Shown: piece after piece, positions 35,722-44,361 of the stretch | Position numbering within the stretch: position 1 is the first letter of the stretch | How the letters are laid out: every line of letters starts with the position of its first letter | Assembly (NCBI GenBank): GCA_028695965.1 | Contig: JAQVHZ010000004.1 | Span: forward strand, 1-64,000 | DNA: 64,000 bases | Source of the DNA: Thermoguttaceae bacterium | GTDB lineage: Bacteria; Planctomycetota; Planctomycetia; Pirellulales; Thermoguttaceae | Reading direction: 5' to 3' | Notes under the pieces: model-generated | Database searches by the model: none | What the model was told of the DNA's origin: nothing | What the model saw: only the letters and a program-made list of their open reading frames with translations | Program-made: the position numbers and the translations under genes

Positions 35722-35808
35722 ATGAAGACGTATTTGTCACAAATGCTTGAACGAAAAAGCCTCAAACACTTGAACAGAAACCGCTCAAACACTTGAAAAG
35801 TTTTACAA
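35722..35808 (+). repeat. Second repeat cluster with a duplicated gene start
   Basis: ATGAAGACGTATTT at 35722-35735 duplicates the first 14 bases of the ATPase gene at 35839, and the bases before it (GCGAGGTTT) resemble those before the gene (GCGAAGTCT). Three 23-bp units then follow at 35740, 35763 and 35786. The leader plus start codon region therefore occurs twice, each time after a repeat cluster. The first copy reads only 24 codons (MKTYLSQMLERKS and on). Confidence 0.75.
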
Positions 35809-35838
35809 CACCTTCGTTTTGGAAGCGAGGCGAAGTCT

Positions 35839-37110
35839 ATGAAGACGTATTTACCAAGGATTGTCGATCAATTATTACAAGAACGATTAGAGGCCAAAGG
35901 CGCTGTTTTATTAGAAGGGCCCAAATGGTGCGGCAAGACAACCAGCGCTAAACAGATCGCCGGTAGTTTTATATCGATGGATCAGCCGGATATGACTAAG
36001 CAGTATCAGTCGATGGCCGAGCTTTCTCCGCTGCTGCTCTTGGAAGGCGAGACGCCGAGACTAATAGACGAGTGGCAGATAGCCCCTAATTTATGGAACG
36101 CGGTTCGATACGAGGTTGACCAAAGGGACGAGTTCGGTCAATTCATTTTGACGGGGTCAGCCGTTCCGGCAGAAATTGACGCGTCTGCGCATACTGGAAC
36201 CGGCAGGATTTCGAGACTTTATATGAGGCCTATGAGTTTGTATGAGTCTCAGGATTCTAACGGCGGCGTTTCATTGAGCGACTTGTTTGCCAATAGGGAG
36301 ATCTCCGCCAAAAGCGACGCCGACTTAGAGGAGATCGCATTTTTAATCTGCAGAGGAGGTTGGCCGAAAGCGGTTGGTTTGCCCGAAAAACAAGCCCTTT
36401 TCCAAGCGATCGACTACGTTGAAGCGATCGTCTCGACCGACATAAGCAGGGTCGATTCTGTGAGAAGGGATAAGGAAAAAGCCAAAAGGCTGCTGAGATC
36501 TTATGCGAGAAACGTCGGAACACGAGCCTCCTTAGAGACGATCAGACAAGACGTAACAGCGAATCTTCCGGGCACGTTTGATCCTGTAACGCTCTATTCG
36601 TACAGAGACGCCTTGACCAAAATCTTTGTTATTGAGGATTCGCCAGCCTGGAATCCTAATTTGAGGTCGAAGACGGCGATTAGGACGTCCGACACGAGAT
36701 ATTTTGTCGATCCGTCAATTGCGGCGGCGGGCTTGGGACTTGGTCCTCAAGATTTACTCAACGACTTAAACGCAATGGGGCTCATTTTTGAAAACTTATG
36801 CGTCCGCGATTTAAGGATCTATGCGGATTATCTGGACGGCAAGATTTATCAGTACAGAGACGGCGCCGGATTGGAATGCGACGCCGTTATTCACCTAAGA
36901 AACGGTTCTTATGGCCTCGTCGAAATCAAACTGGGCGGGGATAGTTTGATTGAGGAAGGCGCTAAAAACTTGAACGATTTGGCGTCAAAGATCGATACGG
37001 ATAAGATGAAAGGACCCGCGTTTATGCTCGTTTTATGCGCCAAGGTCCCCTTTGCATACAGGAGAAAAGACGGCGTCTATGTGGCGCCGGTTACTTGTTT
37101 GAAACCATAG
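35839..37110 (+). CDS. AAA_14 / DUF4143 family ATPase
   Basis: The 423-residue product has the family layout: MKTYLPRIVDQLLQERL, the P-loop GPKWCGKTTSAKQ near residue 33, PRLIDEWQIAPNLWNAVRYEVD (Walker B region), and FILTGSAVPAE (sensor region). The DUF4143 domain, with a restriction-endonuclease-like core, fills the last 200 residues (AAAGLGLGPQDLLNDL, ECDAVIHLRNGSYGLVEIKLGG). The E-x-D and E-I-K residues match the PD-(D/E)xK pattern. The family is common in gut bacteria; its role is unsettled, with links to defence or mobile elements suggested. The upstream 23-bp repeats and duplicated start are unusual and may control or diversify its expression. Confidence 0.85.
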   Translation: MKTYLPRIVDQLLQERLEAKGAVLLEGPKWCGKTTSAKQIAGSFISMDQPDMTKQYQSMAELSPLLLLEGETPRLIDEWQIAPNLWNAVRYEVDQRDEFGQFILTGSAVPAEIDASAHTGTGRISRLYMRPMSLYESQDSNGGVSLSDLFANREISAKSDADLEEIAFLICRGGWPKAVGLPEKQALFQAIDYVEAIVSTDISRVDSVRRDKEKAKRLLRSYARNVGTRASLETIRQDVTANLPGTFDPVTLYSYRDALTKIFVIEDSPAWNPNLRSKTAIRTSDTRYFVDPSIAAAGLGLGPQDLLNDLNAMGLIFENLCVRDLRIYADYLDGKIYQYRDGAGLECDAVIHLRNGSYGLVEIKLGGDSLIEEGAKNLNDLASKIDTDKMKGPAFMLVLCAKVPFAYRRKDGVYVAPVTCLKP

Positions 37111-37244
37111 GACGTCGCTCAGCAGGCGAGTATTATTTTTGTGCCAACAACTGCTGTCGGATAGAGGCAATTCGTCGTCTATAAAGTCGGTCAGCATGAA
37201 AGACCGGCTGACAGAAATATTCTCGCTGTCTCCCGAAAATCGCC

Positions 37245-37293
37245 AAAAAAATCGCGTCTCCGGAACGCGCGGCGACGGTTCCGAAAACGCGAT
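37245..37293 (-). terminator. Rho-independent terminator of dapB
   Basis: ATCGCGT (37251-37257) pairs with ACGCGAT (37287-37293), with an inner GGAAC/GTTCC stem. On the minus strand it ends in TTTTTTT. It lies about 35 bases after the dapB stop. Confidence 0.8.
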
Positions 37294-37326
37294 ACTCTTG
37301 AAGCAATTTGATTCTTAACGCGACAA

Positions 37327-38121
37327 TTACAGCCCGAGGACGTCCGCCATATCGTAGAGTCTGCCGGGCTGTTGTTTCACCAGAAACTTCGCGGCTTCGA
37401 GCGCGCCGGTCGCGTAGCTGTCGCGGGAGGAGGATTTGACGGTCAGCTCGAGCGTTTCGCCCAACATACCGAACAAGATCGTGTGCTGACCGGGGTCGTC
37501 GCCGGTTCGGATCGCGTGATAGGCGATTTCGTTGTGCGGTCTTGCTCCGACGACGCCTTCTCTGCCGTGTCGGAACGCGTCGATTCCCATCTCGTTGGCG
37601 ATGAGCGCGCCGAACTTGAGCGCGGTGCCGCTGGGCGAGTCGACCTTATAGCGGTGATGACGTTCGAGAATTTCGACGTCGGCGTCGGCGTCTTTCAGGG
37701 CGCGCGCGGCGATCTGCGCGAGCTTCATCGTCAAGTTGACGGCGGGGCTCATGCTCGGAGAACGGAGGACCAAGGTCGTTTTCGACGCCTCTTCGAGCTT
37801 TGCGACTTGCTCGTCGGAGACGCCGGTCGAGCAGTAGACTAACGGGATATTGCGGCTCGTGCAGAGCGCGTAGACGGCGTCAAACGCCTTTGCCGACGAG
37901 AAATCGATCAGGACGTCCGGCGCGGCGTCTTCGGGAAGTTCGGACGTCAGCGGGACGCCAAGGGTTCCGACGCCGGCGTTGTCGCCCGCGTCTTTGCCGA
38001 GCCCGGGGCTTCCCGACGCTTCTAACGCGGCGACTAATTGAAATTCGGGATTGGCGGCGATGTGCGCGATTACCATCTTGCCCATTTTACCAGCGGCGCC
38101 AAATAAAGCGACTTTTAGCAT
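37327..38121 (-). CDS. dapB: 4-hydroxy-tetrahydrodipicolinate reductase
   Basis: The 264-residue product has the Rossmann motif GAAGKMGKMV at residues 8-17, the VLIDFSS segment, and the catalytic and substrate region ILERHHRYKVDSPSGTAL with the conserved His pair and Lys. The enzyme reduces HTPA to tetrahydrodipicolinate with NAD(P)H in lysine and diaminopimelate synthesis. Length is normal. It lies 75 bases downstream of the LysR gene on the same strand and may be co-transcribed with it. Confidence 0.95.
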   Translation of the reverse strand: MLKVALFGAAGKMGKMVIAHIAANPEFQLVAALEASGSPGLGKDAGDNAGVGTLGVPLTSELPEDAAPDVLIDFSSAKAFDAVYALCTSRNIPLVYCSTGVSDEQVAKLEEASKTTLVLRSPSMSPAVNLTMKLAQIAARALKDADADVEILERHHRYKVDSPSGTALKFGALIANEMGIDAFRHGREGVVGARPHNEIAYHAIRTGDDPGQHTILFGMLGETLELTVKSSSRDSYATGALEAAKFLVKQQPGRLYDMADVLGL

Positions 38122-38196
38122 GTTATCTTGTCCTTATCTTCTTCAAGCGGTGAGTATTATGTCGTTCAAACAATCCTTGGCAGCGCGTTGGGCGTC

Positions 38197-39162
38197 CTAC
38201 GCGCGCGGCTCGATTTTAAAAGCGCCGTCTTTTTCGTCCAGCACAACGTCGTCGCTCACGTCCGAGCCCAGCGCGTTCGACTTGACGAGCGCGCCGCCAA
38301 GCATCTCGATGAACCGGGTCGTCGCTGAGGAAAAGATTTTGCGCCTGCGATAAATGACGCCAAGCGGACGCGTGATTTTTGGGGTCGAGAGGGGCACGGC
38401 TGCCAAGCGCTGCGCGGCAATATCGTCGAGTACCGACGGAGCCGGCAGGATAGCGACGCCCATGCCGACCTCGATCGCCTGCTTGATCGTTTGGATGTTG
38501 TCAAATTCCGTAACGACGTTGACGCGGACGTTGTGCTGGCGCATATATCTGTCGGTCTCGCGCCTAATCGGCAGACCGGCGTCAAAAGCGACGTAATCGA
38601 GCCCTTCAAGCTGTTCGATCGGAATCGAGCGTTCTTTCGCCAACGGATGGTCGTATGGAGTAACGACGACCATCTCTTCGGAACGCAACGGGATGACGTT
38701 GAGCTCGGCGGACGCGGTCGGATAGGAAACGACGCCGACGTCGGCTTCGGAGTTCAGGACCGCCTGATAGACTTTTTCCGGGTGCAGGAACTCAAGCCTG
38801 ATTTTCGTTTTTGGATCTTCGGTCATGAACTCGCGCATACACCGGCTCATATCGTGCAGCCCGACGGAATAGATCGCCGCGACGCGGATCGTGCCGCCTT
38901 GAGTTTTCGCCGCTTGGACCCGTGAAACGACGGAGTCGTACGTTTCGAGAATCTCGCGGAACCCCTCGTAGCATATCTTGCCCTCGGGAGTCAGGACAAA
39001 CGGACGCTTCGAACGTTCGAGCAACTTCACGCCGAGCTGTTTTTCCAATCTGTGGACAGATTGGGTCGCTGCCGATTGACTTACGTTGTTCACTTCTGCC
39101 CCGCGCGAAAAGCTCTGATAATGAACGACGTCGCAAAATATTCTAAACGTTTCCGTATTCAT
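38197..39162 (-). CDS. LysR-family transcriptional regulator
   Basis: The 321-residue product has the LysR winged helix at residues 1-62 (FCDVVHYQSFSRGAEVNNVS, QSVHRLEKQLGVKLLERS) and a periplasmic-binding-protein-like effector domain (GTIRVAAIYSVGLHDM, ADVGVVSYPTA, GMGVAILP). The C-terminus is about 20 residues longer than usual and acidic. LysR proteins often control a divergent neighbour, here nadB, which starts 333 bases away. The effector cannot be told from sequence. dapB follows on the same strand. Confidence 0.9.
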   Translation of the reverse strand: MNTETFRIFCDVVHYQSFSRGAEVNNVSQSAATQSVHRLEKQLGVKLLERSKRPFVLTPEGKICYEGFREILETYDSVVSRVQAAKTQGGTIRVAAIYSVGLHDMSRCMREFMTEDPKTKIRLEFLHPEKVYQAVLNSEADVGVVSYPTASAELNVIPLRSEEMVVVTPYDHPLAKERSIPIEQLEGLDYVAFDAGLPIRRETDRYMRQHNVRVNVVTEFDNIQTIKQAIEVGMGVAILPAPSVLDDIAAQRLAAVPLSTPKITRPLGVIYRRRKIFSSATTRFIEMLGGALVKSNALGSDVSDDVVLDEKDGAFKIEPRA

Positions 39163-39494
39163 TCAAGCGGACTCCATTGCTATTATTTCGATTCGCGGCG
39201 CACAGAACGCAGACGCGCGCGCAGCGCTTATAATATTCCTTTAAATCAACGCTTGCGCCTATTAATTTATCTTATCATTAAATTGCCGTTGCTCAAGAAG
39301 ACGTCTCTTAATCTTTTGGCATTTTTCCGTCTGCAAGACGCGCGCTCTTATTTGAGAAATTGGCGCCTATAATAAGAACTATTTTACCCCTCTAAATTAC
39401 CCTAACAAACCATAACATTTGTGCTATAATGCCATGTGTGGCGGAGTATGCCAAAAAAGTAAATAAAACCATTCAATTAAGGACGACTAAAACT
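39163..39494. other. Divergent regulatory region between LysR gene and nadB
   Basis: This 330-base AT-rich region separates the divergent genes. A perfect TATAAT at 39425-39430 could be the -10 box of nadB; no good -35 box precedes it, as expected for an activator-dependent promoter. An ATAATA near 39230 could serve the LysR gene on the other strand. No clear LysR site can be singled out. Confidence 0.45.
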
Positions 39495-41150
39495 ATGACG
39501 ACCGCAACGGCAAACCGCGAAATCCGTCTGGGAGGATTCCCTCGCTATCTTGCGCCGTTCCATGCGAAATTGCACCCGCACTTTTTCACGGACGTTTTGA
39601 TCATCGGGGGCGGCTTGGCGGGCTTGACGGCGGCGTTGGCAGTCGATCCTTCGCAAAAAGTTCTGCTCGTCTGCAAGGCGGGCCTGTCGCAATCGAATAG
39701 TCTGAAAGCGCAGGGCGGCGTCGCGACTGTCTGGAACGTCCCCGAAGACAAATTCGAGGACCACGTCAACGACACGATCGTCGCGGGCGGCGCGTTGTGC
39801 GAACGCGACGTCGTCGAGTACGTCGTTACCCGCGGGCCGGAAGAAGTCAAAAAGCTGATCAGCTACGGAACCCGATTCGACGTCAACGACGAAGGGGATT
39901 TCCAGCTCGGGCGCGAAGGGGGACACGGCGCTTTCCGGATCCTTCACGCGTTCGGCGACTCGACCGGCGCCGAGATTATGCGCGCCACGATCGAAGAGGT
40001 GAAGAGCCGACCGAATATCCGTATTTGGGAAGACACGTTTGCGCTCGACTTGCTCACGCACGATCAAACCTGCCGCGGCGCGATCGTCTATTGGGAAAAA
40101 GAACGCGAAACGGAGCTCGTCTGGGCGAAACAAACGATTCTGGCGACCGGCGGGCTCGGTCAGCTCTATAGAGAGACGACGAACCCAAAGATTGCGACTG
40201 GAGACGGCGTGGCGATGGCGTTTCGCGCCGGAGCGGTCTGCCGCGATCTTGAATTCATCCAGTTCCATCCGACCGTGCTCTACATCGCCGGCGGAAGCAG
40301 GAGCTTAATCACCGAAGCGATGCGCGGAGAAGGCGCGCGGCTTGTCGATAAAAACGGACGTCGATTCATGGAGGAATACGACGAACGCGCGGAACTTGCC
40401 CCGCGCGACGTCGTTACCAGGTCGATCGTTCAGCATATGCACAAGACGAACGCGCCGAACGTCTATCTCGACTTGAGGCATAAAGATCCCGAATGGACGC
40501 TCAAGCGATTCCCCGGCATCGCGAAGATGTGTAAAGAATTCGGCGTCGATATTACGAAGGACCTTATCCCCGTCCGGCCCGGCGCGCACTACGCGATGGG
40601 GGGCGTGCTTGTCGACCAACAGAGCCGCACGACCCTCGACGGGCTCCTAGCGGCGGGCGAAGTCAGCAGCACGGGCCTTCACGGCTCGAACCGCCTGGCG
40701 TCGAACAGCTTGCTCGAAGCGCTGGTTTACGGGGCGCAAGCGGGCCGTACGGCGAGTAAAGTCGCGACGCGGACGAGCGACGATTTTCACGCCTTGCCCT
40801 TGGAAAATCCGCTTCTTAAAAAATCGTTCATCGACGCGATCGACATAGCGGACGTCCGCAACTCCCTTCGCGCGACGATGCAGCGCCTCTGCGGGGTCGT
40901 TCGCACCGAGGCGGGGCTGCAAGAGGCGCTCCAGTATATCGGCAACTGGTCGAATTTGCTCTTCACCAGGCAGTTTGACTCACTGGAAGCGTGGGAGACA
41001 AAAAATATGCTCGTCGTCGCGCGGCTTGTCGTCGAGGGCGCGCTCCAAAGAAACGAAACGCGCGGCAGCCATAACCGAAGCGACTGCGAACCGTTCGACC
41101 CCGAAGAACCCGCTCTCCATTCGCTCTTTGTGAACGTCGATCAATTCTAA
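39495..41150 (+). CDS. nadB: L-aspartate oxidase
   Basis: The ATG at 39495 gives 551 residues. FAD binding is shown by LIIGGGLAGLTAALAV near residue 35 and by the late STGLHGSNRLASNSLLEALV. SLKAQGGVA and the EFIQFHPTVLY and RGEGARLVDKNGRRFM segments are typical of NadB and related flavoproteins; length and the HYAMGGVLVDQ motif favour NadB over SdhA or FrdA. It oxidises aspartate to iminoaspartate in de novo NAD synthesis. The next gene pnuC imports the NAD precursor nicotinamide riboside, so both serve NAD supply. A terminator follows. Confidence 0.9.
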   Translation: MTTATANREIRLGGFPRYLAPFHAKLHPHFFTDVLIIGGGLAGLTAALAVDPSQKVLLVCKAGLSQSNSLKAQGGVATVWNVPEDKFEDHVNDTIVAGGALCERDVVEYVVTRGPEEVKKLISYGTRFDVNDEGDFQLGREGGHGAFRILHAFGDSTGAEIMRATIEEVKSRPNIRIWEDTFALDLLTHDQTCRGAIVYWEKERETELVWAKQTILATGGLGQLYRETTNPKIATGDGVAMAFRAGAVCRDLEFIQFHPTVLYIAGGSRSLITEAMRGEGARLVDKNGRRFMEEYDERAELAPRDVVTRSIVQHMHKTNAPNVYLDLRHKDPEWTLKRFPGIAKMCKEFGVDITKDLIPVRPGAHYAMGGVLVDQQSRTTLDGLLAAGEVSSTGLHGSNRLASNSLLEALVYGAQAGRTASKVATRTSDDFHALPLENPLLKKSFIDAIDIADVRNSLRATMQRLCGVVRTEAGLQEALQYIGNWSNLLFTRQFDSLEAWETKNMLVVARLVVEGALQRNETRGSHNRSDCEPFDPEEPALHSLFVNVDQF

Positions 41151-41172
41151 GCCCGAAGATTCTCAACGACTA

Positions 41173-41207
41173 GGGCTGCAAAAGTATCGCCCTTTGCAGC
41201 CCTTTTT
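41173..41207 (+). terminator. Rho-independent terminator of nadB
   Basis: GGGCTGCAAA (41173-41182) pairs perfectly with TTTGCAGCCC (41193-41202), followed by TTTTT. It separates nadB from pnuC. Confidence 0.9.
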
Positions 41208-41233
41208 CTAGAACCAAAATAAGCGCTCGACTC

Positions 41234-41950
41234 ATGTCCTCTCCCAACGCCCCTTCTCTTTCCGTCGATTCCCCGGCGCCTAGAAAATACGACGCGTGGA
41301 CGCTCTTTCTCGTCGTCTGGCTGATTGTCGTAAACGCCGCTATTCTTGCAATCTCAGTCGTTCAGGGGGACTCGCTCGTCGGGATAGGCGCGGCGCTGAC
41401 TGGCGTAACGTTCGTCGTCTTGTGCGGGATGGGAAAGACGTCCAGCTATTTCTTTGGGCTTGTCAATATCATTCTCTATGCGATCGTCGCCTGGAAAGCG
41501 AAATACTACGGGGACTTCATGCTCAACGTCCTCTATTATCTCCCGACCAACGTCGCCGGTTGGTTCATGTGGCGCAAGAGTATGGACGCGGAGACGGGGA
41601 CCGTCTGCAAGAGACGCTTGACGCTCAAGAACAATCTTTTTCTCGCGGCGCTGTGCGTCGTCTGCGTCTGCGTTTACGGGCTGTTTCTCAAAAAAGTCGG
41701 CGGGAACCTGCCGTTCGTCGACAGCGTCACGACGGTTCTTTCGGTCTTTGGGCAGTTCCTGCTCATCAAGCGCTATATCGAACACTGGATTATCTGGATC
41801 GTCGTCGACGTCGTCTCGGTCGTCATGTGGGTCTACGCGCTCAATACGGAAGGGGAAAGCGTCGCAACGCTGCTGATGTGGATCGTCTTTACCATGAACG
41901 GATTTATCATGTTCTTCAAATGGCGCTGCGATATGAAGCAACAAAAATAA
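41234..41950 (+). CDS. pnuC: PnuC-type nicotinamide riboside transporter
   Basis: The 238-residue product has about seven membrane helices. The motifs fit PnuC: KTSSYFFGLVNIILYAIVAW, NVLYYLPTNVAGWFMWRKS, and FGQFLLIKRYIEHWIIWIVV with the conserved W-I-I-W. PnuC facilitates uptake of nicotinamide riboside, trapped by phosphorylation. The last 240 bases (41705-41946) are repeated almost exactly at 44547-44788, where the reading ends in RQKISDES instead of QQK. Either end could be the original one. It lies after nadB but behind its terminator. Confidence 0.9.
   Translation: MSSPNAPSLSVDSPAPRKYDAWTLFLVVWLIVVNAAILAISVVQGDSLVGIGAALTGVTFVVLCGMGKTSSYFFGLVNIILYAIVAWKAKYYGDFMLNVLYYLPTNVAGWFMWRKSMDAETGTVCKRRLTLKNNLFLAALCVVCVCVYGLFLKKVGGNLPFVDSVTTVLSVFGQFLLIKRYIEHWIIWIVVDVVSVVMWVYALNTEGESVATLLMWIVFTMNGFIMFFKWRCDMKQQK
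41705..41946 (+). repeat. First copy of a 242-bp direct repeat (pnuC 3' end)
   Basis: This stretch aligns without gaps to 44547-44788 (offset 2842) with only four mismatches that I can see. The repeat starts at AACCTGCCGTTCGTCG and ends in ACAAAAA. It bounds the metacaspase/SUMF1/IS segment on the left. Confidence 0.9.
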
Positions 41951-42317
41951 TCAAATCGCCCTCGCCTGCTTTCTCGGCAACGGTTTGAATCCGGTTTTCT
42001 ATGTTGTTCTTTGTGGGACTATTGACCTCGTCGCCCGTTGTCAGACATTCAACGCGCTCTCGTGAAAATCCAATGTCGATGAGCTTGTCTCGCAACTTGG
42101 TCACATCGGCTACGGCATAGTGCAAGTCCCGAATCCGGACGTCATCGTAATCATTGACGCCGACCAGAATCGCCCAGCGCTGCGAATTGGGAACGACCGA
42201 AAGCCCGCGCTCCGAAGAGTCGTCCGCATAGGTCCGACCAGAAAATGCGAACAATATCAACAGCAGGAAATTAATCGCGCAAACGACTGGAATATTTTTG
42301 GCATATAATCTCATCAT
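41916..42317 (-). pseudogene. Truncated metacaspase (caspase-like peptidase C14)
   Basis: A start at 42317 (or 42314) with GAAAGAAG upstream gives a signal peptide or membrane anchor (VVCAINFLLLILFAFSG), then the caspase p20 start WAILVGVNDYDDVRIRDLHYAVADVTKLRD and GEGDLIIF. In intact metacaspases this last strand is followed by the catalytic S-G-H-G. Here the homology stops exactly where the pnuC 3' end begins (about 41946), and the last residues are read from pnuC antisense. Both catalytic His and Cys are therefore missing. It is a broken gene created by the rearrangement. Confidence 0.75.
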
Positions 42318-42532
42318 ATCTTCTTTCGTGTTATCACCTGACATAGAGTCCTGAAACGGTAAACGAAGTCAAGTAGCGCCAAACTAAGATTAGAATCCGT
42401 TTGCCGTTTCAGTTATTACAAGAATAACTATTTTAACGAACGTATGCCGCGCGGATTAGGGGGAAAACAACGTTTTCCCCTTAAAAGCCCCTTTCCTAAA
42501 ATAGCAGGTATGCTCGCTTCGAAAAGCGTCGA

Positions 42533-42602
42533 CTTTTGTCTCGACTCAGCCCGCCTTAGCGCCTTAACGGCGCTGTTGTGGCGGGCTGCGTCAAGACAAA
42601 AG
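42533..42602. repeat. Nested 70-bp palindrome after the SUMF1 gene
   Basis: Three nested inverted arms are present: CTTTTGTCT/AGACAAAAG (42533-42541, 42594-42602), GCCCGCC/GGCGGGC (42549-42555, 42580-42586) and AGCGCC/GGCGCT (42558-42563, 42569-42574). It lies 10 bases beyond the stop of the SUMF1 gene and could stop transcription or be a mobile palindromic repeat. A second hairpin (GGGGAAAAC/GTTTTCCCC) lies near 42461-42481. Confidence 0.75.
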
Positions 42603-42612
42603 ATTAGCTGCG

Positions 42613-43848
42613 CTATTTATTAGGAACAAGGGAGAGCCGGAAGCCGAGGCCGTTGCTCAGGTAGTCGACGTCGTTGTGGCCACGGAAAGCCGACCGGCAG
42701 TGCTGGGCGACGAAGTCCCAGCCGCCGCCGCGCAGCACGCGGCTCGAGCCGACTGCTGGACCGAGTGGATCAGTCACGGTACCAGTTGGATAGTCGTCGT
42801 ACCAATCGGCGCACCATTCATAAACATTGCCATGCATATCAAAAAAACCCCAAGGATTCGCAGAATAACTGCCAACAGGCGACGTCCTGCCCAAATACTC
42901 GCCTTTGACGTCAGTTCCGTAAGGGAAGTAGCCGAAGCAATTCGCCTTGTCGCCGTTAAGAGAAGAGCCCCAAAAGAAAGGAGTCGTCGTGCCGGCGCGG
43001 CAAGCGTATTCCCACTGAGCTTCTGTGGGCAAGCGAAATTCTAGCCCTTTTAGTTCCGCAATTGCGTTTAACTTGTTGATGAATTCCTGACAGTCATCCC
43101 AGCTTACATTTTCCACCGGGAAATTATCTGTATTCAGACCGGATACCTTGCTCTTTCCACCTCCCGTGTTGGAAAAATCGCTCGGATTGTATCCCATGAC
43201 GCTCCGCCACATTGCCTGCGTTACTTGAGTCTCTAACATCCAGAAGCCGCGCGTTAAGACAACCTCGTGTTGTACTTCGTCATCAAACCGGTTGTCTTCT
43301 TCCTTTGGGCTGCCCATCATAAAACTGCCAGCAGGACACCAACGGAAACGATAGGAAACGCCATTGATTTCAAGCGCGCGCAAATCCCCCGCTTTCTCAC
43401 CGACAAAGGATGATTCCTGTCGTTTGGCTGGAATTGCAGCTGATTCAGGATTGGGAAAGGAAGATTCCTGTCGTTTGGCTGGAGTTGCAGCTGATTCAGG
43501 ATTGGGAAAGGATGATTCCTGTCGTTTGGCTGGAGTTGTAGCTGATTCAGGATTGGGAAAGGACGATTCCTGTCGTTTGGCTGGAGTTGCAGCTGATTCA
43601 GGATCGGGAAGATCGGAAAAAGAAGACGGCCGCTCTTCCGCTGAAATAACCGTCGTTATCCGCGCTCGCAACTTCAAATAAAGATCCCAAAGCGGCGGAT
43701 GAAAAGCCGCCGCGAGCGCGGCGAGGATGAGACAACTGCCGAAAAAAATGAGCGCTATACCTACAAAACTGGGCAAGACCCCCTTACGAACTAAAAACGC
43801 CAAAACAAAAGCCAAAAAGAAGATCAAAAGGTATGCGCGTCTTCCCAT
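42613..43848 (-). CDS. Membrane-anchored SUMF1 (formylglycine-generating-enzyme-like) protein
   Basis: The 411-residue product has two membrane helices at about 5-20 and 27-50, a repeat-rich linker at about 75-155 and a SUMF1 domain from about 160: FRWCPAGSFMMGSPKEED, EVVLTRGFWMLETQVTQAMW, FPVENVSWDDCQEFINKLN, RLPTEAQWEYACRAGT, NPWGFFDMHGNVYEWCADWY, LRGGGW. The active-site region reads HCRSAFRGHND, with only one of the two Cys of true formylglycine-generating enzymes, so sulfatase activation is doubtful. Such domains often occur with caspase-like peptidases, and a truncated one lies next to it. The linker repeats are listed separately. Confidence 0.8.
   Translation of the reverse strand: MGRRAYLLIFFLAFVLAFLVRKGVLPSFVGIALIFFGSCLILAALAAAFHPPLWDLYLKLRARITTVISAEERPSSFSDLPDPESAATPAKRQESSFPNPESATTPAKRQESSFPNPESAATPAKRQESSFPNPESAAIPAKRQESSFVGEKAGDLRALEINGVSYRFRWCPAGSFMMGSPKEEDNRFDDEVQHEVVLTRGFWMLETQVTQAMWRSVMGYNPSDFSNTGGGKSKVSGLNTDNFPVENVSWDDCQEFINKLNAIAELKGLEFRLPTEAQWEYACRAGTTTPFFWGSSLNGDKANCFGYFPYGTDVKGEYLGRTSPVGSYSANPWGFFDMHGNVYEWCADWYDDYPTGTVTDPLGPAVGSSRVLRGGGWDFVAQHCRSAFRGHNDVDYLSNGLGFRLSLVPNK
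43412..43615 (-). repeat. Four 51-bp tandem repeats in the SUMF1 gene
   Basis: Units start at 43412, 43463, 43514 and 43565 with one-to-few base differences and encode about four copies of ESSFPNPESAATPAKRQ (17 residues). The period is a multiple of three, so copy changes keep the frame and would change the length of the linker between membrane and SUMF1 domain. Confidence 0.9.
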
Positions 43849-44361
43849 GGTTATATCCTAATTCTCCTAATTCATCATATCCTGCACTCTCCCCACTTTT
43901 TAAAAATCAGGAGAAGCATTCCAAGAGACTAATCATAGACTAAAAGGGGCTCCCTTGGTATTGCGCTTGTAGTTAAAACAAACCCACAGGAGCCCCCAAT
44001 GCACAAAACATTCGTTCTGTACGATTTCACCGTAACTCATATTGCAACAAAATTGTCTCATAACAATTGCTAAGTCCTTGCCGACATATAAATAGCGTCT
44101 CTTCATTCTTGAGTCGTTATTTTGAGCAAAACGTTACATTCCCAATTCGGAAGGTTCAAAAATAACGGCGCTTGTCGTTTACTGGGTTGAATCGGGCTGC
44201 AATCTGAGATTGTAACAAGTCAAAACGACCTTAGCAAGTAGCAGCGAGATTGTTTGACGAAATATTTTTCTCCTCCTTAACCGCCAACGACCCCGCTTCA
44301 AGTTGGATACTTAATTCGGATAACACGAAGCGTTACAAAAAACTTTCTTATTTTCCTAAAC
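43849..44361. other. Non-coding region with possible mobile-element debris
   Basis: No convincing gene. GGGGCTCC (about 43947) and GGAGCCCC (about 43989) form an inverted repeat about 40 bases apart, followed by ATGCACAAAACATTCG, a 24-codon frame that soon stops. The layout resembles the start of a transposase gene with its leader, but I cannot name a family. Around 44036-44074 there is similarity to 35459-35497. Confidence 0.35.

Noticed and set aside
35575..35808. Regular 23-bp repeats as a CRISPR array
   Set aside because: Units follow each other without spacers, vary in sequence, and no cas gene is near. They are direct repeats.
42613..43848. SUMF1 gene with tandem repeats as a target of a diversity-generating retroelement
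   Set aside because: No reverse transcriptase or template repeat is in the window, and the repeats are in the linker, not in the variable end of the domain.
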